Positions 54,502-62,945 of a stretch of DNA of 64,000 nucleotides are shown here, one piece after another. The translations under genes were made by a program, and so were the position numbers. The notes under the pieces are model-generated. The model did no database searches and was not told where the DNA came from. It saw only the letters and a list, made by a program, of their open reading frames with translations. Within the stretch, counting starts at the first letter, position 1; each line of letters begins with the position of its first letter. Source of the stretch: JBAYDV01 sp041672845 (GTDB taxonomy: Bacteria > Bacteroidota > Bacteroidia > Bacteroidales > UBA932); assembly GCA_041672845.1 (NCBI GenBank), contig JBAYYV010000003.1, positions 124,001 to 188,000 on the forward strand, written 5' to 3'.

Positions 54502-55521
54502 ATGAACAATGTATTTGTATATTGCCAGATAGAAGGAAGAAAAATCGCAGATGTAAGTCTCGAATTATTGACCAAGGGTCGTAAACTGGCTGACCAATTA
54601 AATGTAAAATTAGAAGCTATAGTATGTGGTTCTAATCTAAAAGGAATAGAAAAAGAAATATTAGCATACGGATGTGATGTATTACATGTGTTCGATGATA
54701 AAAGATTAGCTCCTTATACTTCTATGCCTCATGCCGCAGTCTTAGTAAATCTTTTCAAGGAAGAAAAACCTCAAATATGTCTTATGGGTGCTACTGTAAT
54801 AGGTAGAGACTTGGGACCTAGAGTTTCAGCTTCTCTAACTTCTGGATTAACAGCAGACTGTACTTCTTTAGAAATAGGTGAATATGATGATAATAAGAAT
54901 AATATTCATTATGATAATCTTCTTTATCAAATAAGACCTGCTTTCGGAGGAAATATAGTAGCTACTATAGTAAATCCTAAGAATAGACCTCAGATGGCTA
55001 CTGTTCGTGCAGGTGTGATGAAAAAGGAAATATTAGATGTTAATTATAAAGGAAAAGTCATTCTTCATAAAGTATCTGATTATGTTTCTGAAACAGATTA
55101 TCTAGTAAATGTAATAGAAAGACATGTAGAAGAAGCTAGACATAATCTCCCTGGTGCTCCTATAGTAATAGCAGGTGGATATGGTATGGGATGTAAGTGT
55201 AACTTTAATCTTTTATATGATTTAGCTCATGAACTTCATGCAGAGGTAGGTGCTTCTAGAGCTGCCTGTGATGCAGGTTTCTGTAATGATGATCTTCAGA
55301 TAGGTCAGACAGGAGTAACTGTTAGACCTAAGTTATATATAGCTTGTGGTATCTCAGGTCAGATACAACATATAGCAGGAATGCAAGATTCTGGCATAAT
55401 TATTTCAATCAATAATGATAAGGATGCTCCTATTAACTCAATAGCAGATTATGTAATCAATGCTAATGTAGAGGATGTTATTCCTAAAATGATTAAGTAC
55501 TATAAACAAAACAGCAAATAA
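54502..55521 (+). CDS. etfA: Electron transfer flavoprotein, alpha subunit
   Basis: A 339-residue partner of EtfB. N-terminal half: NVFVYCQIEGRKIADVSLEL and PQICLMGATVIGRDLGPRVS near 90. The C-terminal FAD domain has VIAGGYGMGCKCNFNLL near 222, VGASRAACDAGF near 245, QIGQTGVTVRPKLYIACGIS near 265 and GIIISINNDKDAPINSIADY near 297, the classical alpha-subunit flavin motif. It lacks an N-terminal ferredoxin extension, so it is the simple form. The acyl-CoA dehydrogenase gene begins 1 bp after its stop. Confidence 0.96.
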   Translation: MNNVFVYCQIEGRKIADVSLELLTKGRKLADQLNVKLEAIVCGSNLKGIEKEILAYGCDVLHVFDDKRLAPYTSMPHAAVLVNLFKEEKPQICLMGATVIGRDLGPRVSASLTSGLTADCTSLEIGEYDDNKNNIHYDNLLYQIRPAFGGNIVATIVNPKNRPQMATVRAGVMKKEILDVNYKGKVILHKVSDYVSETDYLVNVIERHVEEARHNLPGAPIVIAGGYGMGCKCNFNLLYDLAHELHAEVGASRAACDAGFCNDDLQIGQTGVTVRPKLYIACGISGQIQHIAGMQDSGIIISINNDKDAPINSIADYVINANVEDVIPKMIKYYKQNSK

Positions 55522-55522
55522 G

Positions 55523-57220
55523 ATGGCAAACTTTTATAAAGATACTCCTGAATTAAAATATCATCTGCAACATCCTCTAATGAAGAGAATTTGTGAATTA
55601 AAAGAAAGAAATTATACAAATAAGGATAAATTTGATTATGCTCCTATAGACTTCGAAGATGCTATGGATTCTTATGATCAAGTATTAGAAATAGTAGGTG
55701 AGATATGTGGAGATGTGATAGCAGAAAATGCTGAATCTGTAGATAAAGATGGTCCTAAATGTGAATGTGGTAGAGTAGAATATGCAGAAGGAACTAAGAA
55801 AAATTTAGAAGCTACTAGACTAGCAGGTTTTTCTGGTATGGCTTTGCCTAGAAGATTTGGTGGATTAAATTTTCCTATTACACCCTATATTATGGCTGCT
55901 GATATGGTATCTCGTGCAGATGCAGGATTTGAGAACTTATGGGGATTACAAGACTGTGCAGAGACCTTATATGAATTCGGAAATGAAGATCAGCATAATA
56001 GATTCCTTCCAAGAATCTGTAAGGGTGAAACTATGTCTATGGACCTAACAGAACCTGATGCAGGTTCAGATCTTCAGGCAGCTATGTTAAAAGCTTCTTT
56101 TGATAAAAAAAATGAATGCTGGAGATTAAACGGTGTTAAGAGGTTTATTACCAACGGTGATTCAGATATACATTTGGTATTAGCTCGTTCAGAAGAAGGC
56201 ACTCATGACGGTCGTGGACTTTCAATGTTCGTATATGATAAGAAGGATGGTGGAGTAGATGTTCGTCGTATAGAAAATAAGATGGGTATTAAAGGATCTC
56301 CCACTTGTGAATTAGTATATAAGAATGCTAAATGTGAGATCGTAGGTGAAACTCAGCTAGGTCTTATCAAATATGTAATGGCATTAATGAATGGTGCTAG
56401 ATTAGGTATAGCTGCTCAGTCTGTAGGTATATCTCAGGCTGCTTATTATGAAGCTATAGCTTATGCTAAAGAAAGAAAACAGTTCGGTACTCCTATAAAT
56501 AATTTCAAACCTGTAGAAAATATCATTAAAGATATTAAAGCTAAGTTAGATGCTAATAGAGCTATTCTTTATGAAACTGCGAGATTTGTAGATATTTATA
56601 AGGCTTTACAGGATATATCTAGAGAAAGAAAACTTCTTCCAGAGGAAAGGAAGGAAATGAAGAAATATTCTAAGTTAGCTGATAGTCTTACTCCTTTAGC
56701 TAAAGGCTTAGGTAGTGAGTATGCTAATCAAAACACTTATGATGCTATTCAGATTCATGGTGGATCTGGATTTATGAAAGAATATCTATGTGAGAGACTT
56801 TATAGAGATGCTAGAATTACTTCTATCTATGAAGGTACTACTCAGCTTCAAGTAGTGGCTGCTATCAGATATGTGACGAATGGTTCATATTTAGCACAGA
56901 TTAATAATTATGAGGCTGAGGCTGAAAAATTCTGTACGAAAGAAAAAGAGATTAAGTTATTAAATGCTCTTAAGAGGATGAAAGAAGCTTACTCTGAAAT
57001 AGTAGGAAAAATAGTAGATGTTAAGGATCAGGATCTTTTAGATTTAATGGCTAGAAGACTAGTAGAATTAGCAGGAAATCAGATCATGGCTCACCTAATG
57101 TTAATTGATGCTCATAATAATGAGGCATTATTCATGGATTCTGCTAATCATTATATAGAATTTATCGAAAGTGAAAGTGATAAGCATGTAGGTTATATTA
57201 ATAGGTATATGACTGAATAA
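55523..57220 (+). CDS. Acyl-CoA dehydrogenase family protein
   Basis: A 565-residue FAD enzyme of the longer ACAD class. N-terminal helical domain; MSMDLTEPDAGSDLQAAMLK near residue 170 and RFITNGDSDIHLVLARSEEG near 205 are the flavin and substrate regions; GIKGSPTCELVY near 255; AYAKERKQFGTPINNFKPVE near 315; and IQIHGGSGFMKEYLCERLYRDARITSIYEGTTQLQ (quoted here only in part: GGSGFMKEYL, YEGTTQLQ) near 415, where the catalytic glutamate of YEGT lies. The C-terminal extension is typical of Bacteroidales members. Substrate unknown; with EtfAB it may run reductive or oxidative acyl-CoA chemistry in fermentation. Confidence 0.93.
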   Translation: MANFYKDTPELKYHLQHPLMKRICELKERNYTNKDKFDYAPIDFEDAMDSYDQVLEIVGEICGDVIAENAESVDKDGPKCECGRVEYAEGTKKNLEATRLAGFSGMALPRRFGGLNFPITPYIMAADMVSRADAGFENLWGLQDCAETLYEFGNEDQHNRFLPRICKGETMSMDLTEPDAGSDLQAAMLKASFDKKNECWRLNGVKRFITNGDSDIHLVLARSEEGTHDGRGLSMFVYDKKDGGVDVRRIENKMGIKGSPTCELVYKNAKCEIVGETQLGLIKYVMALMNGARLGIAAQSVGISQAAYYEAIAYAKERKQFGTPINNFKPVENIIKDIKAKLDANRAILYETARFVDIYKALQDISRERKLLPEERKEMKKYSKLADSLTPLAKGLGSEYANQNTYDAIQIHGGSGFMKEYLCERLYRDARITSIYEGTTQLQVVAAIRYVTNGSYLAQINNYEAEAEKFCTKEKEIKLLNALKRMKEAYSEIVGKIVDVKDQDLLDLMARRLVELAGNQIMAHLMLIDAHNNEALFMDSANHYIEFIESESDKHVGYINRYMTE

Positions 57221-57255
57221 TACAAGATTAATTAAATATTAATCAAAAGGTATAA

Positions 57256-57293
57256 AATAAGGAGTAATTATTTAAAAGTAATTGCTCCTTATT
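57256..57293 (+). terminator. Intrinsic terminator of the etf operon
   Basis: AATAAGGAGTAATTA pairs with TAATTGCTCCTTATT (one G-U) around TTTAAAAG, 36 bp after the stop; only a short T-rich tail (ATTTG) follows. Confidence 0.8.
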
Positions 57294-57499
57294 ATTTGTG
57301 AGAAAAGGAATATATTAGTACTTTTGTTAACTTCAAAACTGAAGAACTTCGACCTTTATTTTACTAAATTATTTCTAAATTTGGAAAAGGTGAGATGTGA
57401 CTCAGGAGGTTTTTTATAAGTATAATTATTGTTTTTTGTAAAATCTTATTAAGTTATATTTATATTAATAGATTAAAATCATATAATAAATAAATTTCA

Positions 57500-58522
57500 A
57501 TGTTAAATAACAAATCTATATTGATTACCGGAGGTACAGGTTCTTTTGGTAAAATGTTTGTGAAGATTATTTTAAATAATTATCCAAGAGTAAAAAAAAT
57601 AGTAATATTTTCTCGTGGTGAATTAAAGCAATATAATATGCAGCAGCAATATCCTCATTCAAAATATCCTCAAATGAGATATTTTATTGGTGATGTTCGT
57701 GATGAAGAAAGAGTAAAACAAGCATGTGAAGGTTGTGATGTTATTATTCATGCTGCTGCTATTAAACAAGTAGATACTGCGGAATATAATCCTGAAGAAT
57801 GTATAAAAACCAATGTTTTTGGTGCACAAAATGTGATTCGTGCTGCGTTATCTTGTGGTGTACAGCATGTAGTAGCTCTTTCTACTGATAAAGCCTGTGC
57901 TCCTATAAATCTTTATGGAGCTACTAAATTAACCAGTGATAAATTATTTATAGCTGCTAATAATATGAAAGGGTCTAGAGATGTTAAATTTTCTGTTGTT
58001 CGTTATGGAAATGTAATGGGTAGTCGTGGATCTGTTATCCCATTTTTCGTTAAGAAAAGAGATGAGGGAGCTAAATTTATGCCTGTTACAGATAAAAGAA
58101 TGACACGATTTAATATTTCTTTAGAAGCTGGAGTGGATTTAGTGATGTATGCTATAGCTCATCATTTAGGAGGCGAAATTTTCATTCCTAAAATACCATC
58201 ATACAAAATAGAAGATGTAGCCAAATCTATAGCTCCTAATATGCCTGTTAAAGAAATGGGGATAAGACCAGGTGAAAAATTACATGAGGAAATGATTACA
58301 AGGACTGATGCTCTAAACACATTAGATTTAGGTAAATATTATGCTATTTTACCTTCTGTATCATATAATCATACTAGAGAATCTTATGTAGAACACCATA
58401 ATGCTAAATTTGTTCCTAATGATTTCCATTATAGTTCAGATAATAATGACCAATGGGAAACGATAGAGTCTTTGAGAGAAAAAATAAGAAAATATGTAGA
58501 TCCTAATTTCCAAGTAAAATGA
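57500..58522 (+). CDS. pseB: UDP-N-acetylglucosamine 4,6-dehydratase (5-inverting)
   Basis: A 340-residue soluble SDR, first step of CMP-pseudaminic acid synthesis. Motifs: SILITGGTGSFGKMFVKIIL near residue 6, FSRGELKQYNMQ near 38, GDVRDEERVKQAC near 65, HAAAIKQVDTAEYNPEE near 84, STDKACAPINLYGATKLTSD near 122 with the SDR Tyr/Lys, and GIRPGEKLHEEMITR near 252. The soluble form and PseB-specific motifs separate it from the membrane-bound dehydratases upstream. It leads a compact operon in which the genes overlap or nearly touch; overlap with pseC is 4 bp. Confidence 0.96.
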   Translation: MLNNKSILITGGTGSFGKMFVKIILNNYPRVKKIVIFSRGELKQYNMQQQYPHSKYPQMRYFIGDVRDEERVKQACEGCDVIIHAAAIKQVDTAEYNPEECIKTNVFGAQNVIRAALSCGVQHVVALSTDKACAPINLYGATKLTSDKLFIAANNMKGSRDVKFSVVRYGNVMGSRGSVIPFFVKKRDEGAKFMPVTDKRMTRFNISLEAGVDLVMYAIAHHLGGEIFIPKIPSYKIEDVAKSIAPNMPVKEMGIRPGEKLHEEMITRTDALNTLDLGKYYAILPSVSYNHTRESYVEHHNAKFVPNDFHYSSDNNDQWETIESLREKIRKYVDPNFQVK

Positions 58523-59682
58523 TAAAAAAACCTATTCCTTATGGTCATCAATATATTTCAGATGAAGATATAGCTGCAGTTAATAAAGTTCTTAAATCTG
58601 ATTATTTGACTTGTGGACCTGCTATTATTGAATTTGAAAAATCGTTTGCTAAATATGTAGATGTTAAATATACATCTGCCATATCTAATGCTACTTCAGC
58701 TTTGCATCTTGCAGTAGTAGCTCTAGGGGTAAAAGAAGGAGATAATGTTATTTGTACTCCTATGACATTTGCGTCTAGTGCTAATTGTGTCCGTTTTTGT
58801 GGGGGGAATATTAAATTTGTAGATATAGATAAAGAAACATATCTCTTGGATATAAACAAACTTAAAATTGTTTTAGAAGCTTCTCCTAAAGGTACTTATA
58901 AAGGTATGGTTTTAGTGGATTATGCTGGATACCCTACTGATATGGAATCTTTTAGAAAATTAGCAGATGAATATGGAATGTGGATTCTTGAAGATGCTTG
59001 TCATGCTCCTGGTGGCTATTTTATAGATAGTAAAGGGGTTAAACAATATTGTGGCAATTGCCAATACGCTGATATATCAGTGTTTTCTTTTCATCCAGTT
59101 AAGCATATTACATGTGGTGAAGGAGGTATGTTAGCCACTAATATTAAGAAATACTATGATATAGCTTCATTATATCGCACTCATGGTATTACTAAAGATC
59201 CTAAAAAGTTAATTCGTCATGATGGAGGTTGGTATTATGAAATGCAAGAATTAGGATTTAATTATAGACTTACTGATTTTCAAGCTGCATTAGGATCTTC
59301 TCAGTTAAAAAGAGCTCGTCATAATGTAGAAATTAGACATAAATTAGTAGATAAATATAATAAAGCATTTTCTCAGTATAGTGAAATAAAAACACCATAT
59401 GTGAGTGATAAGGTTTATCATGCTTATCATTTATATCTTATACAAGTAGAGAAGCGTAAAGAATTATATGATTTTTTACATGAAAATGAAATATACTCTC
59501 AAGTACTTTATTATCCATTACATTTAATGCCTTATTATAAACGATTTGGTAATAAAGAAGGTGATTTACCTGTGGTAGAAGAATATTATCAACATTGTTT
59601 AGCTCTACCTATGTTCCCTACTTTATCCGATGAACAGCAACAGTATGTTATTGATAAAGTTATTGAATTCATTAAACAATGA
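58519..59682 (+). CDS. pseC: UDP-4-amino-4,6-dideoxy-N-acetyl-beta-L-altrosamine transaminase
   Basis: A 387-residue PLP-dependent aminotransferase of the DegT/DnrJ/EryC1 family, second step of pseudaminic acid synthesis. PIPYGHQYISDEDIAAVNKV at the N-terminus is typical of PseC; SNATSALHLAVVALGVKEGD near 57, LEDACHAPGGYF near 156, and the PLP lysine in SFHPVKHITCGEGGM near 194. GFNYRLTDFQAALGSSQLKR near 245 is the usual substrate loop. Overlaps pseB and pseF by 4 bp each (ATGA), indicating translational coupling. Confidence 0.95.
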   Translation: MIKKPIPYGHQYISDEDIAAVNKVLKSDYLTCGPAIIEFEKSFAKYVDVKYTSAISNATSALHLAVVALGVKEGDNVICTPMTFASSANCVRFCGGNIKFVDIDKETYLLDINKLKIVLEASPKGTYKGMVLVDYAGYPTDMESFRKLADEYGMWILEDACHAPGGYFIDSKGVKQYCGNCQYADISVFSFHPVKHITCGEGGMLATNIKKYYDIASLYRTHGITKDPKKLIRHDGGWYYEMQELGFNYRLTDFQAALGSSQLKRARHNVEIRHKLVDKYNKAFSQYSEIKTPYVSDKVYHAYHLYLIQVEKRKELYDFLHENEIYSQVLYYPLHLMPYYKRFGNKEGDLPVVEEYYQHCLALPMFPTLSDEQQQYVIDKVIEFIKQ

Positions 59683-60365
59683 GAAATTTAGCAATAATTC
59701 CTGCTAGAGGTGGAAGTAAACGAATTCCCCATAAAAATATTAAATTTTTTATGGGGAAACCCATAGTCGCTTATTCTATAGAAACTGCTATAAATAGTGG
59801 ATTATTTGATAAAGTGATGGTTTCTACTGATGATGATGAAATAGCAGAAGTAGCAAAAAAATATGGAGCTGATGTTCCATTTTTAAGATCCAAAGAAACA
59901 GCGAATGATTATGCTACTTTAAATGATGTAATAAAAGAAGTTATCAATACTTATAAAGAACAAGGAATCGAATATGACAATGTATGTTGTATTTTAGCGA
60001 CAGCTCCACTTATTACACCTGATTTACTTAATTTTGGTTATGATAAATTATTATCGTCAAATCTATATTCTACAGTTTATCCTATAGTAGCTTTCTCTTA
60101 TCCTATACAACGTTGTCTTCAAATAAATGCTGAAGGAACAATGTCTATGAAATGGCCAGAATATTCTAGATCTCGTAGTCAAGATTTAGAAAAATTATAT
60201 CATGATACTGGTACTTTTTATTGGCATAAAGTAAAATTATGGATGTCTGGTAATATTAAAAAAACTGCTATAATATTAAATGATCTTCAAGTACAAGATA
60301 TAGATACTGAGGTAGATTGGAAATTAGCTGAATTAAAATATTCATTATTAAATGATAACAAGTAA
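59679..60365 (+). CDS. pseF: Pseudaminic acid cytidylyltransferase
   Basis: A 228-residue enzyme that activates pseudaminic acid with CTP. The nucleotide-binding N-terminus is AIIPARGGSKRIPHKNIKFF; MVSTDDDEIAEVAKKYGADV near 46; CCILATAPLITPDLL near 103; YHDTGTFYWHKVKLW near 170; and the terminal QDIDTEVDWKLAELKY is common to NeuA/PseF. Operon context decides PseF over a sialic acid NeuA. Its last 14 bp overlap the start of pseG. Confidence 0.93.
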   Translation: MRNLAIIPARGGSKRIPHKNIKFFMGKPIVAYSIETAINSGLFDKVMVSTDDDEIAEVAKKYGADVPFLRSKETANDYATLNDVIKEVINTYKEQGIEYDNVCCILATAPLITPDLLNFGYDKLLSSNLYSTVYPIVAFSYPIQRCLQINAEGTMSMKWPEYSRSRSQDLEKLYHDTGTFYWHKVKLWMSGNIKKTAIILNDLQVQDIDTEVDWKLAELKYSLLNDNK

Positions 60366-61329
60366 AAAAAAAATATATTTTAGAGCTGATGCTGATAAAA
60401 AAATAGGTTTTGGACATTTTACTAGATGTCTAGCATTGGCTGATATGCTTAAAAATAACTTTGATTGTACTTTTTTTACTCAAACTCCTTCGGATTATCA
60501 AAAAACTGAAATAAAAAAGATTTGTAGTTATATAGAATTACCTAATGATGATTCTAAATTTCAAAAATTTTTAGAATATTTAGATGGTGAAGAAACAGTA
60601 GTTTTAGATAACTATTTTTTTACTTCTGATTATCAACAGAAAATAAAATATAAAGGATGTAAATTAGTTTGTATAGGGGCTAATGATAGACATTATTATT
60701 CTGATGTTTTAATAAGTATGGCTGAAAATGATAAAAGTGTTTTTTCAGTAGAACCATATTCAAAAATTTATTTGGGAATTGATTGGGTTATTCTTAGAAA
60801 GCCTTTTAGAGAAATAAAAAGAAAAGTAATAAATAAGAAAAATAATATTGTAATATGTTTTGGGGGTACTGATCAATTTATGTTAACTGAAAAATTTGTT
60901 AATATTCTCCAAGATTCATACAAATTTGATGAGATTCATTTAATAGCCACAGATAATTTTGGAAAAGATCGTTTTACATTATTAGAAAATAAGGGTGTGA
61001 AATGTCATATTAATGTTTCAGCTGAAGAAATAGTAAGAACATTAACAAATTCTAAATGTTTAATATCATCTTCTAGTACTATTTCTAGTGAGGCCTTATC
61101 ATGTGAGATACCAGTAATTTGTGGGTATTATGTGGAAAACCAAAAAAAAATGTACCAATATTTAATCAAGGAAAATTTAGTACTAGGTTTATCTAATTTG
61201 TTAATTCCAGAAATGAAGAAAAAATTACTGTTATATTTAAATGATTTAGAATCTTATACACAAAAATTACATAAAAAATCATTTGATGAATTAGAGAATA
61301 AATACTTAGGGTTGTTTAAAAGTTTATGA
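60352..61329 (+). CDS. pseG: UDP-2,4-diacetamido-2,4,6-trideoxy-beta-L-altropyranose hydrolase
   Basis: A 325-residue GT-B-like hydrolase releasing the free 2,4-diacetamido sugar from UDP. N-terminal IYFRADADKKIGFGHFTRCL near residue 8 contains the conserved GxGHxxR (catalytic His); VVLDNYFFTSDYQ near 82; IVICFGGTDQFMLTEKFVNI near 165; CLISSSSTISSEALSCEIPV near 235. It begins 14 bp inside pseF, the largest overlap in the operon, and overlaps pseH by 4 bp. Length is close to that of Campylobacter and Helicobacter PseG. Confidence 0.92.
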   Translation: MITSKKKIYFRADADKKIGFGHFTRCLALADMLKNNFDCTFFTQTPSDYQKTEIKKICSYIELPNDDSKFQKFLEYLDGEETVVLDNYFFTSDYQQKIKYKGCKLVCIGANDRHYYSDVLISMAENDKSVFSVEPYSKIYLGIDWVILRKPFREIKRKVINKKNNIVICFGGTDQFMLTEKFVNILQDSYKFDEIHLIATDNFGKDRFTLLENKGVKCHINVSAEEIVRTLTNSKCLISSSSTISSEALSCEIPVICGYYVENQKKMYQYLIKENLVLGLSNLLIPEMKKKLLLYLNDLESYTQKLHKKSFDELENKYLGLFKSL

Positions 61330-61925
61330 TTAAAATAGAAAGAAATAATATATATAAGATAGATGATTATTCATTTAAAAATTTCATAGCATTATCAGAT
61401 GAAGAAAAAATAATGGTATGTGATTGGAGAAATGATGAACGAGTTCGTAAATGGATGTCTAATAATTCTATAATAAAATTTGAAGATCATCTAAAATTTT
61501 TAGAAAATTTAAAATATCAAGATAGTATTTATTATTGGATAGTATACAAAGGAGAAAAACCATTTGGCGTAGTTAATTTAAGAAATATTAATTTTAAAAC
61601 AGGATTTGCTGAATCTGGTTATTATATAAATCCTAATTTTTTAAATAGTGGAATTGGATTATCTTTTAACTTTCATTATCGTTATTTTTATTATAATGTT
61701 TTGGGTCTTGAAATTATTATTGGTTATGTACTTAAAGCAAATATTAATGCTTGTTTAATTTTTTCATTTTTTGGAGGTAAAAATGAAGTGAATAAAGAAA
61801 TAAATGGAATAAAATATATAATAATGTATGCCTCTAAAAAAGATTTTAATAATCTTTCTCACAAAACCTTATTAAGAGATTTTGTGAAATATTCTAAAAT
61901 AAGTAAATTTCGAATCTTTATTTAA
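61326..61925 (+). CDS. pseH: UDP-4-amino-sugar N-acetyltransferase
   Basis: A 199-residue GNAT-fold enzyme acetylating the 4-amino group between the PseC and PseG steps. Features: WRNDERVRKWMSNNSIIKFE near residue 37 (the RND...VR motif of the PseH/RimJ-like group), YYWIVYKGEKPFGVVNLRNI near 77, AESGYYINPNFLNSGIGLSF near 100 and a final VLKANINACLIFSFFGGKNE. The acetyl-CoA P-loop is degenerate, as usual in PseH. Identity rests partly on operon position; pseI follows after 3 bp. Confidence 0.88.
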   Translation: MIKIERNNIYKIDDYSFKNFIALSDEEKIMVCDWRNDERVRKWMSNNSIIKFEDHLKFLENLKYQDSIYYWIVYKGEKPFGVVNLRNINFKTGFAESGYYINPNFLNSGIGLSFNFHYRYFYYNVLGLEIIIGYVLKANINACLIFSFFGGKNEVNKEINGIKYIIMYASKKDFNNLSHKTLLRDFVKYSKISKFRIFI

Positions 61926-61928
61926 TAA

Positions 61929-62945
61929 ATGAACAAATTTATTATGAGTAAAACGTATATAGTATCAGAACTTTCTGCTAATCATAATCATGATTTTAAT
62001 CTTGCTGTAAAAACATTAGAAGCTATGGCTGAGTCAGGTGCTGATGCAGTTAAAATACAAACATATACTCCAGATTCTTTAGTTATGGATGTGGATAATG
62101 AATATTTTGGACCGATCAAAGGTGGTTTATGGGATGGTATTAAAAGATATGATTTATATAAAAGAGGAGCTCTTCCTTATGAATGGCAACCTAAATTGCA
62201 ACAAATAGCTAAAAAACTCGGATTAGATTTTTTTTCTACACCTTTTGATTTAAATGGGGTTGACTTTTTGGAATCAATGAATGTTCCTCTTTATAAGATA
62301 GCCTCATTTGAAATTAATGATATTCCTTTAATTAGATATGTGGCTAAGAAACATAAGCCTATAATTATTTCTACTGGGGTAGGTGATGAAAGTGATATTA
62401 AACTTGCTTTAGATACTTGTTATAAAGAAAATAATCATGAAATAGCCTTATTAAAATGTACTTCAGCATATCCAGCTACTTATGAAGATGCTAATCTTTT
62501 AACCATTCCGGATATGAAAAAACGTTTTGGTGTAAAAGTGGGTGTTTCAGATCATACTATGGGAGGATTTTTACCTTTAGTAGCTGTATCATTAGGTGCT
62601 GAAATCGTTGAAAAACATTTTATACTTTCCCGTTCTAATAGAGGGCCTGATTCTGCTTTTTCTATGGAACCAGCAGAATTTAAACAGATGGTAAAAGACA
62701 TTAGAAATGTAGAAAGAATCCTTGGTAATGTTAAGTACGATATAACAGATAAACAGCGTAATAAGAGGAGATCATTATATGCTAAAAAAGATATAGATGA
62801 GGGAGAATTTTTTACTATAGATAATATAGGTTCATATAGACCTGGATTTGGATTATCTCCTAGATATATGAATATTATTATTGGTAAAATTAGTAGTAGA
62901 AAAATAAAGAGAGGTGATATATTAAATAAACAAGATTTAGGATGA
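61929..62945 (+). CDS. pseI: Pseudaminic acid synthase
   Basis: A 338-residue NeuB-family enzyme condensing the diacetamido sugar with PEP to form pseudaminic acid. SELSANHNHDFNLAVKTLEA near residue 12, AVKIQTYTPDSLVMD near 41, FFSTPFDLNGVDFLESMNVP near 98, KIASFEINDIPLIRYVAKK near 122, VGVSDHTMGGFLPLVAVSLG near 200. A C-terminal SAF/antifreeze-like domain (RRSLYAKKDIDEGEFFTIDN onward) completes the usual two-domain form. The next ORF starts on the overlapping ATGA at its stop. Confidence 0.95.
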   Translation: MNKFIMSKTYIVSELSANHNHDFNLAVKTLEAMAESGADAVKIQTYTPDSLVMDVDNEYFGPIKGGLWDGIKRYDLYKRGALPYEWQPKLQQIAKKLGLDFFSTPFDLNGVDFLESMNVPLYKIASFEINDIPLIRYVAKKHKPIIISTGVGDESDIKLALDTCYKENNHEIALLKCTSAYPATYEDANLLTIPDMKKRFGVKVGVSDHTMGGFLPLVAVSLGAEIVEKHFILSRSNRGPDSAFSMEPAEFKQMVKDIRNVERILGNVKYDITDKQRNKRRSLYAKKDIDEGEFFTIDNIGSYRPGFGLSPRYMNIIIGKISSRKIKRGDILNKQDLG